Below, piece by piece: positions 1 through 7,567 of a DNA stretch of 64,000 nt. Position numbers and translations under genes: made by a program. Every line of letters starts with the position of its first letter. The first letter of the stretch is position 1. A model generated the notes under the pieces. It searched no databases, was not told where the DNA came from, and saw nothing but the letters and a program-made list of their open reading frames with translations. Source of the DNA: Aurantimonas sp. Leaf443 (GTDB taxonomy: Bacteria > Pseudomonadota > Alphaproteobacteria > Rhizobiales > Rhizobiaceae). The DNA is taken from the NCBI RefSeq assembly GCF_001425575.1, contig NZ_LMRD01000006.1, positions 569,977 to 633,976 on the forward strand. Direction: 5' to 3'.

Positions 1-264
1 GAATTGCAGACGGAGAAGGGCGGTCGGGTCGCCGTCCTCGTCAACTCGCTCGGCTCGACGCCCCTCATGGAACTCTATGTCGTGAACCGGCGCGTGCGCC
101 AGCGCCTGGAGAAGCGCGGCATCGAGGTGCACGCGACCTGGGTGGGAGCCTATTGCACCTCGCTCGAGATGGCCGGCATGTCGGTGACGTTGATCCATCT
201 CGACGACGAGCTGACGCCGCTGCTCGACCACCCTTGCGACTGCGCGATGTTCCGCGCCGGCTGA
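1..264 (+). CDS. dhaK: Dihydroxyacetone kinase subunit DhaK, C-terminal fragment
   Basis: This is the last 87 codons of a gene that begins before the window. The readable part carries the DhaK C-terminal pattern: VLVNSLGSTPLMELYVVNR, then the TSLEMAGMSVTLIHLDDEL block and a short tail. DhaK binds dihydroxyacetone covalently through a histidine that lies upstream of what is visible, so catalytic competence cannot be judged. The DhaL subunit follows 106 bases downstream on the same strand, as expected for a dhaKL operon feeding dihydroxyacetone phosphate into glycolysis. Whether the phosphate donor is ATP or a DhaM phosphoprotein cannot be seen here. Confidence 0.85.
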   Translation, partial: ELQTEKGGRVAVLVNSLGSTPLMELYVVNRRVRQRLEKRGIEVHATWVGAYCTSLEMAGMSVTLIHLDDELTPLLDHPCDCAMFRAG

Positions 265-370
265 CGCGCCGGCCGGCCGCCGCCCGCGCGGGCGCGGCCG
301 TCCTCATAGTCCGGAGGGGAGCGCGGTCGCTCCACCTCTCCACCCGTTCGAAGAGTTTGGGAGAACATTC

Positions 371-1012
371 TTGGCCGACATCACAGGCAGGGACCTCATC
401 GCCATGTTCGATGCGATCGCGGCGATGATCGAGACGCAGAAGGGGCATCTGAGCGAACTCGACGGCGTCATCGGCGATGCCGATCATGGCGTCACGATGG
501 GCATCGGCTTCTCGGCCGTCACCGAGGCGCTGTCCCAGCTGGACGCGTCGAGCGCGGAGCCGACGGCCGTCTTCAACGCGGCCGCCAAGTCCTTCCTCAA
601 CGCCGTCGGCGCCTCGTCCGGTCCGCTCTACGCCACGGCCTTCATGCGCGCGGGCGCGGCGGCCAAGGGCAAGGCGAGCCTCGACCGGGACGCGATGGTG
701 GACGTCGTCGCGGCGCTGTCGCGCGGCATCCAGGAGCGGGGCAAGGCGACGCGCGGCGAGAAGACGATGGTGGACGCCTGGCTACCGGGCGCCGAGGCGG
801 CGGAAGCGGCGCGCGCGGCCGGCGAGCCGCTCGGCGCCTGCCTTGCGGCGGCGGCGGCGGCGGCGAAGGAAGGCGCGGACTCGACCAAGGCGATGCTCGC
901 CTCCAAGGGCCGCGCCTCGCGCCTCGGCGAGCGGGCGCTCGGCCACATGGACCCCGGCGCCGCCTCCGCCGCGATGATCCTCCAGGTGATCGCCGAGGAG
1001 TTCAAGGACTGA
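371..1012 (+). CDS. dhaL: Dihydroxyacetone kinase subunit DhaL
   Basis: DhaL is the nucleotide-binding subunit that phosphorylates the dihydroxyacetone held by DhaK. The 213-residue product is of normal length. It shows the Mg-nucleotide aspartates in DGVIGDADHG (D31, D36, D38) and the C-terminal RASRLGERALGHMDPGA block typical of the family. The start is a TTG at 371, chosen because GGGAG lies seven bases upstream and the family N-terminus begins just there. It follows dhaK and was probably cotranscribed. A kinase acting on another triose or tetrose is possible, since DhaKL paralogues in Rhizobiales also serve sugar-alcohol pathways. Confidence 0.88.
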   Translation: MADITGRDLIAMFDAIAAMIETQKGHLSELDGVIGDADHGVTMGIGFSAVTEALSQLDASSAEPTAVFNAAAKSFLNAVGASSGPLYATAFMRAGAAAKGKASLDRDAMVDVVAALSRGIQERGKATRGEKTMVDAWLPGAEAAEAARAAGEPLGACLAAAAAAAKEGADSTKAMLASKGRASRLGERALGHMDPGAASAAMILQVIAEEFKD

Positions 1013-1207
1013 GGCGGGAAAGGCCCCGGCCGGCATTCGCGTCGGCCGGACGGCGGCTCCGGTCGAAAAGGGCGGGGGGCGGCATGGAAAAGTTTAGCGC
1101 CCTCGCAACGTTCCGACGCCGCACCCGACGGCCGAGGTGACGCAGCCACAGGTCCGTCGATGGCTGGACGAGCGAACCCGGCAACATAGTTGAGTTGCAG
1201 ACACGAC

Positions 1208-1246
1208 AAGGCACCCGGACGGTTCTCGATCGAACCCGGGTGCCTT
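1208..1246 (-). terminator. Hairpin, possible terminator
   Basis: AAGGCACCCGG (1208-1218) is exactly complementary to CCGGGTGCCTT (1236-1246), with a 17-base loop. It lies just past the end of the DUF6481 gene on the minus strand. There is no clear T-run, so intrinsic termination is only probable. The remaining space from 1013 to 1298 holds nothing else I can recognise. Confidence 0.4.
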
Positions 1247-1298
1247 CGTTCGTCATGTCCGGCCGAGCGCGGAGGCGTCGGCCGGAACCGTCAGGCGA

Positions 1299-1712
1299 TC
1301 AGGACTTGCCGCCGCCGCGCATGGCCGCTTCGAGGGCCGCCATCTGCTCCTTCATGAGCTTCGTGCGGTCCGACTTGCGGGCGTCGCGCTGGGCCTGGCG
1401 AGCGGCTTCCTTCTCGGCTTCCTCGGCGGCCTTGCGGGCGGCTTCGGCGGCGATCCGGGCCTCTTCTTCCTGCTTGCGGCGGACGATCTCCTCCGCCTTG
1501 CGCTGGGCCTCGGCCTTGGCACGCTCCTCGGCTTCGATCTTCTTCTGCGCTTCGCGAGCCTCGCGCGCCTCGGCCAGCGCGATCCGCTCGAGGCGGGCCT
1601 GCTCGGCTTCCGGGCTGTTCAGCCGTGCCTTGGCGCGCTCCAGAAGAGCGAGCTTGGCATCTTTCGCCGCGGAACGGCGTTCGACGAAATCGATATCCTT
1701 GGGCTTCAACAT
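1299..1712 (-). CDS. DUF6481 family protein, Ala/Glu/Lys/Arg-rich coiled coil
   Basis: A 137-residue protein with the start MLKPKDIDFVERRSAAKDAK and then a long charged helix of repeated A/E/R/K heptads (about residues 20-115), ending in MAALEAAMRGGGKS. This fits the small DUF6481 family of alphaproteobacteria, whose function is unknown. No signal peptide or membrane segment is visible, so it should be cytosolic. The ATG at 1712 was chosen because the open frame upstream of it does not look like coding sequence. Low sequence complexity makes any functional guess by resemblance unsafe. Confidence 0.7.
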   Translation of the reverse strand: MLKPKDIDFVERRSAAKDAKLALLERAKARLNSPEAEQARLERIALAEAREAREAQKKIEAEERAKAEAQRKAEEIVRRKQEEEARIAAEAARKAAEEAEKEAARQAQRDARKSDRTKLMKEQMAALEAAMRGGGKS

Positions 1713-1881
1713 TTCACCAGTTATCGTCGGAGCGGCGCCGTGCGGAACCTGCACAGTTCGTTGTCTCGCCGGCTCATGTGTGGACTTGGGTTGGATAGGC
1801 TTCTTTGGCACGCGGCGCAACACATGCCCGGCCTCAGGGATAACGCCGCTCTTCAGCCATGCGTTCCGGCGGGGGCTGGCG

Positions 1882-2247
1882 TTACTTGGACAGACGCCGC
1901 CGGTTGGCGCGCACGCGCTTGGTGTAGGGCTTGAGGCCCGCCGAGAGGATGTCGTCCGCATGGTTGCCGCCGGCATGACGCCCCGTCACCGCAGCCAGCG
2001 TCGCCTCGCCGGCGATGCGCGCGGCCGCCGCGTTCATGGCCATCACCGATTCGCCGGCCGCCTGCATCTTCTCGGTGACCATGAGGGCGGCTTCGGCCTT
2101 GTCCTCGGCGGAGGGCGAAGCCGCGGTCATCCAGAACTGCATCATGCGCGTGCCGATGATGAAGGGCGACATCGTCATCAGCGTGGTCATCGCGGCGATG
2201 CTCTTGGGAGCGCCAGAGGCGAAGGGCGTGTTGGACCGGCGGGTCAT
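1882..2247 (-). CDS. Phasin-like small protein
   Basis: A 121-residue protein without a signal peptide. The N-terminal half holds a hydrophobic amphipathic stretch (MTTLMTMSPFIIGTRMMQFW), followed by an alanine-rich helix with KMQAAGESVMAMNAAAARI and a basic tail ending LKPYTKRVRANRRRLSK. Short phasin-family proteins of Rhizobiales, which coat polyhydroxyalkanoate granules, have this helix-plus-basic-tail shape, but the resemblance is general and I would not assign the function firmly. The ATG at 2247 is preferred; an in-frame ATG at 2301 would add 18 residues of unconvincing sequence. No polymer synthesis gene is nearby. Confidence 0.5.
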   Translation of the reverse strand: MTRRSNTPFASGAPKSIAAMTTLMTMSPFIIGTRMMQFWMTAASPSAEDKAEAALMVTEKMQAAGESVMAMNAAAARIAGEATLAAVTGRHAGGNHADDILSAGLKPYTKRVRANRRRLSK

Positions 2248-2378
2248 CGAGGGGCTCCGAAAGAGGATCGTCCGCTGGCGAAACGCGCGACTGGCCGCCA
2301 AGGACGCATCCTACCGCGTTTATCTCGCGACTGCGAAGGAAATCGCCGAACGGTGAAGCGCTTCCAGGCGTTCCGCCG

Positions 2379-3014
2379 TCACAGGAAATGCAGGAGCGCG
2401 GCGAGCGCCGCCCCGTAGACGCCCGCGAGAAGCACCATCGAGCCGAGGCCCACCACGACGGAGGCGACGAGCCAGAGCCCGTCGCGCGCGCTGATGGCGA
2501 TGCCGGACAGGGCGATGGAAACGCCGGGGATCATGTTGGTGAGCGGCATCGGAATGGCGACGAGCACCGCCATCAGGAAGGCGAACCAGCCGACGGCGCA
2601 CAGGACCGCCTTTTCCGGCTGCGGCCAGTAGCGGTGGCGCGCCAGCCGCTCGACCTTGCGCAGATGCGGGCCGATCTTGCCCATCACCGTCGCCAGGATC
2701 TCCGGGCTGATCCGGGCGCGGCGCACGCGGCCGGGCAGCCAGAGGCGATGGCGGCCGATGGCCAGCTGGATGGTGAAGAGCAGGAGGGGTACGCCGAAGA
2801 GGAAGGAGCCGCCCGGCGGCAGCGGCACGAGGTTGATGCCGCCGAAGAGGATGAAGAAGGCCCCGAAGGCACGCGTGTCGAAGGCGCGGCTGAGATCGTC
2901 GATCGTGGGATGGGCCTGGCCCTTGTGGGTGAAACCGCGCAGGATCGCGGAGATGCGACGCTGGCGCGGGCCGTTCGATCGTCGGCGGACAGGGACCGTT
3001 TCGTCCGGGGACAC
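2379..3014 (-). CDS. Exopolysaccharide synthesis ExoD family membrane protein
   Basis: ExoD-family proteins are small inner-membrane proteins linked to exopolysaccharide production and alkaline tolerance in rhizobia; their biochemical role is not known. The product shows the family layout: a soluble start with ISAILRGFTHKGQAHPTIDD, a membrane hairpin around GAFFILFGGINLVPLPPGGS, another at FLFGVPLLLFTIQLAIGRHR, and C-terminal hydrophobic segments from CAVGWFAFLMAVLVAIPMPL to the end. I chose the GTG at 3014 (211 residues, normal family length) because AAGGA sits six bases upstream. An ATG at 3131 would give 250 residues with an arginine/proline-rich extension that looks non-coding. Confidence 0.75.
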   Translation of the reverse strand: MSPDETVPVRRRSNGPRQRRISAILRGFTHKGQAHPTIDDLSRAFDTRAFGAFFILFGGINLVPLPPGGSFLFGVPLLLFTIQLAIGRHRLWLPGRVRRARISPEILATVMGKIGPHLRKVERLARHRYWPQPEKAVLCAVGWFAFLMAVLVAIPMPLTNMIPGVSIALSGIAISARDGLWLVASVVVGLGSMVLLAGVYGAALAALLHFL

Positions 3015-3328
3015 GGGGATTTCCTTCGGGACTGCTGGGCGGCGGGCGAGCGGGCCCTCGCGCGGTACGGTGACGGGCACAGGTTGAAGGCCGGTGAACG
3101 GCCGGGCGCAAGCCCGCCACAGCGGCTGCATGCAGCTTTAGGACGGGCGAATGTCAGCCATGTGTCCGGTCCGTCACAATGGGCCTCGCGAAGCGATGCG
3201 GGACCCCGGCGGCGCTGTGGCATTCGGGCATCACCCGGAGGTCACGCTCCTCCATGCCCGCGATCGCGGGAACCGGACGCCGGGGAGATCGTTGTCCGGC
3301 CACATTCAACTTGCGGGAGCCGACGATC

Positions 3329-3475
3329 ATGGCCAAGCGTAGCATTCTGATTTCCAGCCTTCTCGTCGGCGCCCTGGCGCTCGGTGCCTGCGCCAACACG
3401 GTGCGCGGCGTGGGCCGCGACGTCGGCAACACGGTCGACGCCACCGAAGGCGCCGTGCGCGACGTCGCCCGCTAA
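3329..3475 (+). CDS. Entericidin EcnA/B-like small lipoprotein
   Basis: A 48-residue lipoprotein. It starts MAKRSILISSLLVGALALGA and reaches a lipobox ending at Cys21 (LALGAC), followed by NTVRGVGRDVGNTVDATEGA. That post-cysteine pattern (N-T-V-R-G-x-G-x-D) is the entericidin signature. Entericidins A and B form an antidote/toxin pair in enterobacteria, but in alphaproteobacteria single copies are widespread and probably act as ordinary envelope lipoproteins. Signal peptidase II processing and outer-membrane anchoring are inferred. A GC-rich hairpin follows 24 bases after the stop. Confidence 0.85.
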   Translation: MAKRSILISSLLVGALALGACANTVRGVGRDVGNTVDATEGAVRDVAR

Positions 3476-3498
3476 GCCTTCCCCGATCCTGTATCGCG

Positions 3499-3528
3499 CG
3501 ACCGCCGTCCCTCCCGGGGCGGCGGTCG
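3499..3528 (+). terminator. GC-rich hairpin after the entericidin-like gene
   Basis: CGACCGCCG (3499-3507) pairs perfectly with CGGCGGTCG (3520-3528), and the loop can itself form a short CCC/GGG pairing. No T-run follows, so this is a weak intrinsic terminator at best. Confidence 0.45.
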
Positions 3529-3644
3529 TCGCGTGTCCGGGGGCCGGATTTTCATCCGACGCGTTCGCAAGTCCCGTCTGCCGGTCTGACAGGACGACGA
3601 TTTCGGCGTAAGTTCCCGCCGGGCATCGATCGGGAGCGGGGCGC

Positions 3645-5219
3645 GTGGGATCGTTCATCGCAGGCATGATGAAGCGGCCGCTTGCGGTCGTGGCGGCCGT
3701 CGTGATGGCGCTGGTTCTGTTGCCGGTGGCCGTCTGGCTGGATCTGCGCCATCTCTCCGACACGACGCTCTCCTCGCAGGCCTCCAGCCTGAACGCCATG
3801 ATCACCGACATCCGCGGCTACTACGCGCAGAATGTCGTCGGCCGCGTCGTCGCAAGCGAGGGGCGCACGCTCGCGGTCCACAACTATCGCGACATTGCCG
3901 GCGCCATTCCCATTCCGGCCACGCTGTCGCTCGAACTCGGCGAGGTGATCGGCAAGGGCCACGACATCGGCTATCGCTTCGTCTCCGACCTCGTCTTCAA
4001 GAGCCGCATGCCGCACGAGCTCGATGGATTCGAGCGCCGGGCGCTCGCCACGTTCCGCAACGAAGCCGGCCCCAAGCCGCCGATTTCCGAAGTGTCCGGC
4101 TCGATCTTCGACCGCCGCATCCGGCTCGCCGCGCCCGTCCTCATGGGCCCGGCCTGCGTCGCCTGCCACAACGCCCATCCGGAAAGCCCGAAGACGGACT
4201 GGAAGGTCGGCGACGTGCGCGGCATCCAGGAGATTTCGATCGCCCAGCCGATCGCCGCCAATCTCCTCTCCTTCAAGTATCTCTTCGCCTATTTCACCGG
4301 CGCCGGGCTCTTCGGCTTCGTCTTCGTCGCCATCCAGTGGCGCCAGGCGCGCGAGATGCGGCGCATGAACCGCGACCTGGAGGAGACCAACGGTTTCCTC
4401 GCGTCCATCTCGATGAAGATCTCGAAATATCTCTCACCCCAGGTCTATCGCTCGATCTTCAGCGGCGAGCGCGACGTGGTCATCTCGACCGAGCGCAAGA
4501 AGCTGACGATCTTCTTCTCCGACATCAAGGATTTTACCGTCACGTCCGAACGGCTCCAGCCCGAGGAACTGACGCAGCTCCTGAACGAATACTTCACCGA
4601 GATGTCCACCATCGCCTCGCAATACGGGGCGACGGTCGACAAGTTCATCGGCGACGCGATCCTCGCCTTCTTCGGCGATCCGGAGACGCGCGGCGCCAAG
4701 GAGGATGCGAAGGCCTGCGTCGACATGGCGATCGCCATGCAGCGGCGGATGGTGGAACTGAACGCCGAATGGCGCCGCCGCGGCATCGAGAAGCCGTTCC
4801 AGGCGCGGATGGGCATCAACACGGGCTATTGCAATGTCGGGAATTTCGGCAGCGCGGACCGCATGGACTATACGATCATCGGCGCCGAGGCGAACCTCGC
4901 GGCGCGGCTGGAGCAGATCGCCGAGCCCGGCGGCATCGTCATGAGCTACGAGACCTTCGCGCTCGTGGAGGACGGCATCGACGCGCGGGCGCTGCCGCCG
5001 ATCTCGCTCAAGGGAATCAGCCGGCAGGTCATTCCCTATGCGGTCGAGGGCATTCTCGACGAACGGGCCGCCGGCGCCTCGATCATCAACGAGGTGCACG
5101 AGGGTGCGCGCATCTTCCTCGATCTCGACAGGGTGGACGAGCGCGAGAGCGCGCGGCTGGAGGCGATCCTCGCCGAGGCGATGAGCGCGCTCAAGGCGAG
5201 GCGGCCGCTTCCGTCCTGA
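3645..5219 (+). CDS. Membrane adenylate cyclase with DUF3365 heme-binding sensor domain
   Basis: A 524-residue class III nucleotidyl cyclase that should make cAMP from ATP. A first membrane segment (about 12-32) is followed by a periplasmic DUF3365 (Tll0287-like) domain carrying the c-type heme motif CVACH (C171, C174, H175). A second membrane segment (about 203-226) and a short linker with SPQVYRSIF precede the cyclase domain. Metal aspartates are D293 (FFSDIKDF) and D337 (GDAILAFFGD); K333 and D408 (MDYTIIG) are the adenine-selecting pair, so adenylate rather than guanylate is expected. The gene stands alone. GTG at 3645 is used; an in-frame ATG at 3666 is possible. The ligand or redox signal is unknown. 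Confidence 0.88.
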   Translation: MGSFIAGMMKRPLAVVAAVVMALVLLPVAVWLDLRHLSDTTLSSQASSLNAMITDIRGYYAQNVVGRVVASEGRTLAVHNYRDIAGAIPIPATLSLELGEVIGKGHDIGYRFVSDLVFKSRMPHELDGFERRALATFRNEAGPKPPISEVSGSIFDRRIRLAAPVLMGPACVACHNAHPESPKTDWKVGDVRGIQEISIAQPIAANLLSFKYLFAYFTGAGLFGFVFVAIQWRQAREMRRMNRDLEETNGFLASISMKISKYLSPQVYRSIFSGERDVVISTERKKLTIFFSDIKDFTVTSERLQPEELTQLLNEYFTEMSTIASQYGATVDKFIGDAILAFFGDPETRGAKEDAKACVDMAIAMQRRMVELNAEWRRRGIEKPFQARMGINTGYCNVGNFGSADRMDYTIIGAEANLAARLEQIAEPGGIVMSYETFALVEDGIDARALPPISLKGISRQVIPYAVEGILDERAAGASIINEVHEGARIFLDLDRVDERESARLEAILAEAMSALKARRPLPS

Positions 5220-5237
5220 TCGCCGCCCGAAAAACGG

Positions 5238-6710
5238 TCAGTCGGCCGGGCCCGGGCCGAGCGGCAGGACGAGGAGGGCGGCGAGGCCCCCTTCGCTGCG
5301 CCCTTCCAGCGTGAGCGTGCCGCCGTAGAGTTCCGCGAGTTCGGCGGCGATGGGCAGGCCGAAGCCGTGGCCGGGCGCGCTCTCGTCGAGCCGGCGCCCG
5401 GGCTGGAGGACGGCGACGATCTCCTCCGCCGTCAGGCCCGGCCCGTCGTCGAGGACGGCGATGCGGGCCTGGCGGTCGATGCGGGCGGCCGTCACGCGCA
5501 CCTGCCGGCGCGCATGGCGGCAGGCATTGTCGAGGAGATTGCCGAGCATCTCGTCGAGATCCTCCGCCTCGACCGACAGGGCGAGATCGCTGGGAATGGC
5601 GGCTTCGATGGCAAGGTCCCGGCCGGCGTGAAGGCGCGCGAGCGCGGCGGCGAGATCCTCGACATGCGGGCGCAGGACGGTGCGGTGGCGCAGAGGACCG
5701 CCGAGGGCGGCCGCCCGGGCGCGCCGCAGATGGTGGCGGATGCGCCGGTCCATCAGCTGGGACAGGCCGAGAAGGGCCGCGCGGTCGGACAGGTCCGGGC
5801 TGCGCTCGATGGCGGCCGAGAGGGTCGCCAGCGGCGTCTTCAGCCCATGGGCAAGATTGGCGACGTGGAGGCGCGCCTGGCGCAGATTGGCCGCGTCCTG
5901 TTCGATGAGCGCGTTCAGCTCGGCGACGAGCGGGCGCAGCTCGCCGGGCTGCTCGGCGGGAATGGCGTCGGCCCTGCCGTCGCGCACGGCCTTGAGGTCC
6001 TTCGCCAGGGCGCCGAGCGGCGCGAGCCCGTAGCGCACCTGCACGGCCATCGCGGCGACGAGCAGGGCGCCGAGAAGGGCGAGGGCGCCCGCCACCGTCA
6101 GCACGGCCTCCCGCAGCGGGTCGGTCAGGGCGGAGCGCGGGGCCGTCGCCACGATGCGCAGACGATCGCCGTCGATGCGTGCCTCGGCGACGCGGGCGAT
6201 CAGGGCCGCTCCGTCCGGTCCGCGCGCCTCGACAGGATCGGGCCCGTTGCGCGCGCGCCCGGAGAAAACGTCGAGGTCGAGCCTGTCGCGGCCGAGCGAG
6301 CGCGAGGTCAGCGGCGCCTCGCCTCCGTCGAGCGCCACGACCTGCCAGAACCAGCCGGAGCCGCGCCGGTCGAAGGGCGGCCCGTCCACGTCTCGCCCGA
6401 GCCGCAGGTCGGGCGCGCCCGGGTGGCCGCGCCGCCCGGCCTCCCTCGGCCCGTCGCGATCCTCCCGCCGGTCCCGCCCGTCGCGGCGGGGCTCGCGATC
6501 CTCCAGATCTCCGTCCTGCAGCGCGGCGGCGATGGCGGCGATCTGGAGATCGAGCCGGCCGACGACCTGCCGCTCCACGAAGGCGGAGAGGACCTGCGCG
6601 ATCACGAGACCGGCAAGGATCACCGCCGCCACGATCAGTCCGGCGGCGGCCAGCAGAAGGCGCGCCCGAAGCGTGCCGGTGAGGCGCGACAGAAGCGCAG
6701 GCCGGCTCAT
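5238..6710 (-). CDS. Two-component sensor histidine kinase
   Basis: A 490-residue membrane kinase that should phosphorylate the response regulator encoded just upstream. Membrane segments lie at about 17-40 and 204-226. Between them is a periplasmic domain with an unusual stretch of about 20 residues (71-91) made almost only of Asp, Arg, Glu and Gly. The dimerisation box is NLAHGLKTPL with the phospho-acceptor H288; the ATPase has MLGNLLDNACRHA, DDGPGL and GHGFGLPIA. These features match PhoQ/QseC-type kinases. The start overlaps the regulator gene by four bases, so the two are translationally coupled. The stimulus cannot be read, but the divergent secreted PepSY-like protein is a plausible target or modulator. 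Confidence 0.9.
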   Translation of the reverse strand: MSRPALLSRLTGTLRARLLLAAAGLIVAAVILAGLVIAQVLSAFVERQVVGRLDLQIAAIAAALQDGDLEDREPRRDGRDRREDRDGPREAGRRGHPGAPDLRLGRDVDGPPFDRRGSGWFWQVVALDGGEAPLTSRSLGRDRLDLDVFSGRARNGPDPVEARGPDGAALIARVAEARIDGDRLRIVATAPRSALTDPLREAVLTVAGALALLGALLVAAMAVQVRYGLAPLGALAKDLKAVRDGRADAIPAEQPGELRPLVAELNALIEQDAANLRQARLHVANLAHGLKTPLATLSAAIERSPDLSDRAALLGLSQLMDRRIRHHLRRARAAALGGPLRHRTVLRPHVEDLAAALARLHAGRDLAIEAAIPSDLALSVEAEDLDEMLGNLLDNACRHARRQVRVTAARIDRQARIAVLDDGPGLTAEEIVAVLQPGRRLDESAPGHGFGLPIAAELAELYGGTLTLEGRSEGGLAALLVLPLGPGPAD

Positions 6711-7381
6711 CCGGCACCGTCCGCGCCCGCGGTGAGCCGGTAGCCGAGGCCGCGCGAGGTCTCGATGGCGGAATGGCCGATCTTGCGACGCAGCCGGGCG
6801 ATGATGACCTCGATGGAGTTGGAATCGACCTCCGCGTCCCCCTCGTAGACCCGCTCCATCAAATCCAGGCGCGGCACGATCACCTCCTTGCGCAGCATCA
6901 GGCAGGAGAGGACGCGCCATTCGAGGGCCGTCAGCTTCAAGGGCAGACCATCGCGCTCGAACGTGCCGAGCTGCGCGTCGAAGACCAGGGCGCCGCAGGC
7001 AATGCGCGAATCGGCGTGGCCACGCGACCGGCGCACGAGCGCGCGCAGGCGCATCACCAGTTCCTCGATGCGGAAGGGTTTGACGAGATAGTCGTCGGCG
7101 CCTGCCTTGAAGCCCTGGACCTTGTCGCTCCAGCCGTCCCGGGCGGTGAGGATGAGGACCGGCAGGGGGCGCCCGGCGGCGCGCCAATGCCTGAGGACGG
7201 AGATGCCGTCCAGCTTCGGCAGGCCGAGATCGAGAACGGCGGCGTCATAGGCCTCGGTCTCGCCGAGATGGGCGCCGTCCTCGCCGTCGGCGGTGTGATC
7301 GACGGCGAAGTTCTCCGCGCGCAGGGCGGCGGCGATCTCGGCGGCGAGGGCCGCGTCGTCCTCGACGAGGAGAACCCGCAT
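6707..7381 (-). CDS. OmpR/PhoB-family response regulator
   Basis: A 224-residue regulator with an N-terminal receiver domain (acidic pair in LVEDDA, phospho-acceptor D51 in AVLDLGLP, lysine in YLVKPF) and a C-terminal winged helix (about 128-220) ending SIEVIIARLRRKIG and SRGLGYRL. It resembles the PhoP/QseB/TctD branch. Its partner kinase follows with a four-base overlap. It is transcribed divergently from the secreted PepSY-like protein, and the shared intergenic region holds two GCTGAACCG direct repeats with an 11-base period, the usual arrangement of OmpR-family binding sites. Autoregulation and control of the divergent gene are inferred from this. Confidence 0.92.
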   Translation of the reverse strand: MRVLLVEDDAALAAEIAAALRAENFAVDHTADGEDGAHLGETEAYDAAVLDLGLPKLDGISVLRHWRAAGRPLPVLILTARDGWSDKVQGFKAGADDYLVKPFRIEELVMRLRALVRRSRGHADSRIACGALVFDAQLGTFERDGLPLKLTALEWRVLSCLMLRKEVIVPRLDLMERVYEGDAEVDSNSIEVIIARLRRKIGHSAIETSRGLGYRLTAGADGAG

Positions 7382-7476
7382 GTCGGTCTGCTCCGTTTTC
7401 AGAAATCTCGCCGCGCCGCCCCGTGCTCCAGAGCGGACACGCGCGGGAGGGACTGTCCGTCCGGGGTAGGGCGGAC

Positions 7477-7506
7477 GGCTGAACCGAAGCTGAACCGCCC
7501 GGTTCA
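7477..7506. promoter_or_regulatory. Candidate response-regulator binding site: 11-bp-period direct repeats
   Basis: GCTGAACCG occurs at 7477-7485 and again at 7488-7496, exactly one helical turn apart. An inverted copy of the core (CGGTTCAG) follows at 7499-7506. The cluster lies 95 bases upstream of the regulator start and 61 bases upstream of the PepSY-like gene. OmpR-family dimers bind tandem half-sites with this period, so it probably controls one or both divergent genes. Confidence 0.6.
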
Positions 7507-7567
7507 GATCGGGTTCCGGCGGCCCCGCTAGAAGCGCGTCATCGCAATCGAGGACAAGGACCTTCCG

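Noticed and set aside
3014-3131. N-terminal extension of the ExoD-family protein to an ATG at 3131
   Set aside because: The extra 39 residues are Arg/Pro-rich and lack a ribosome-binding site, whereas the GTG at 3014 has AAGGA at proper spacing and gives the usual family length.
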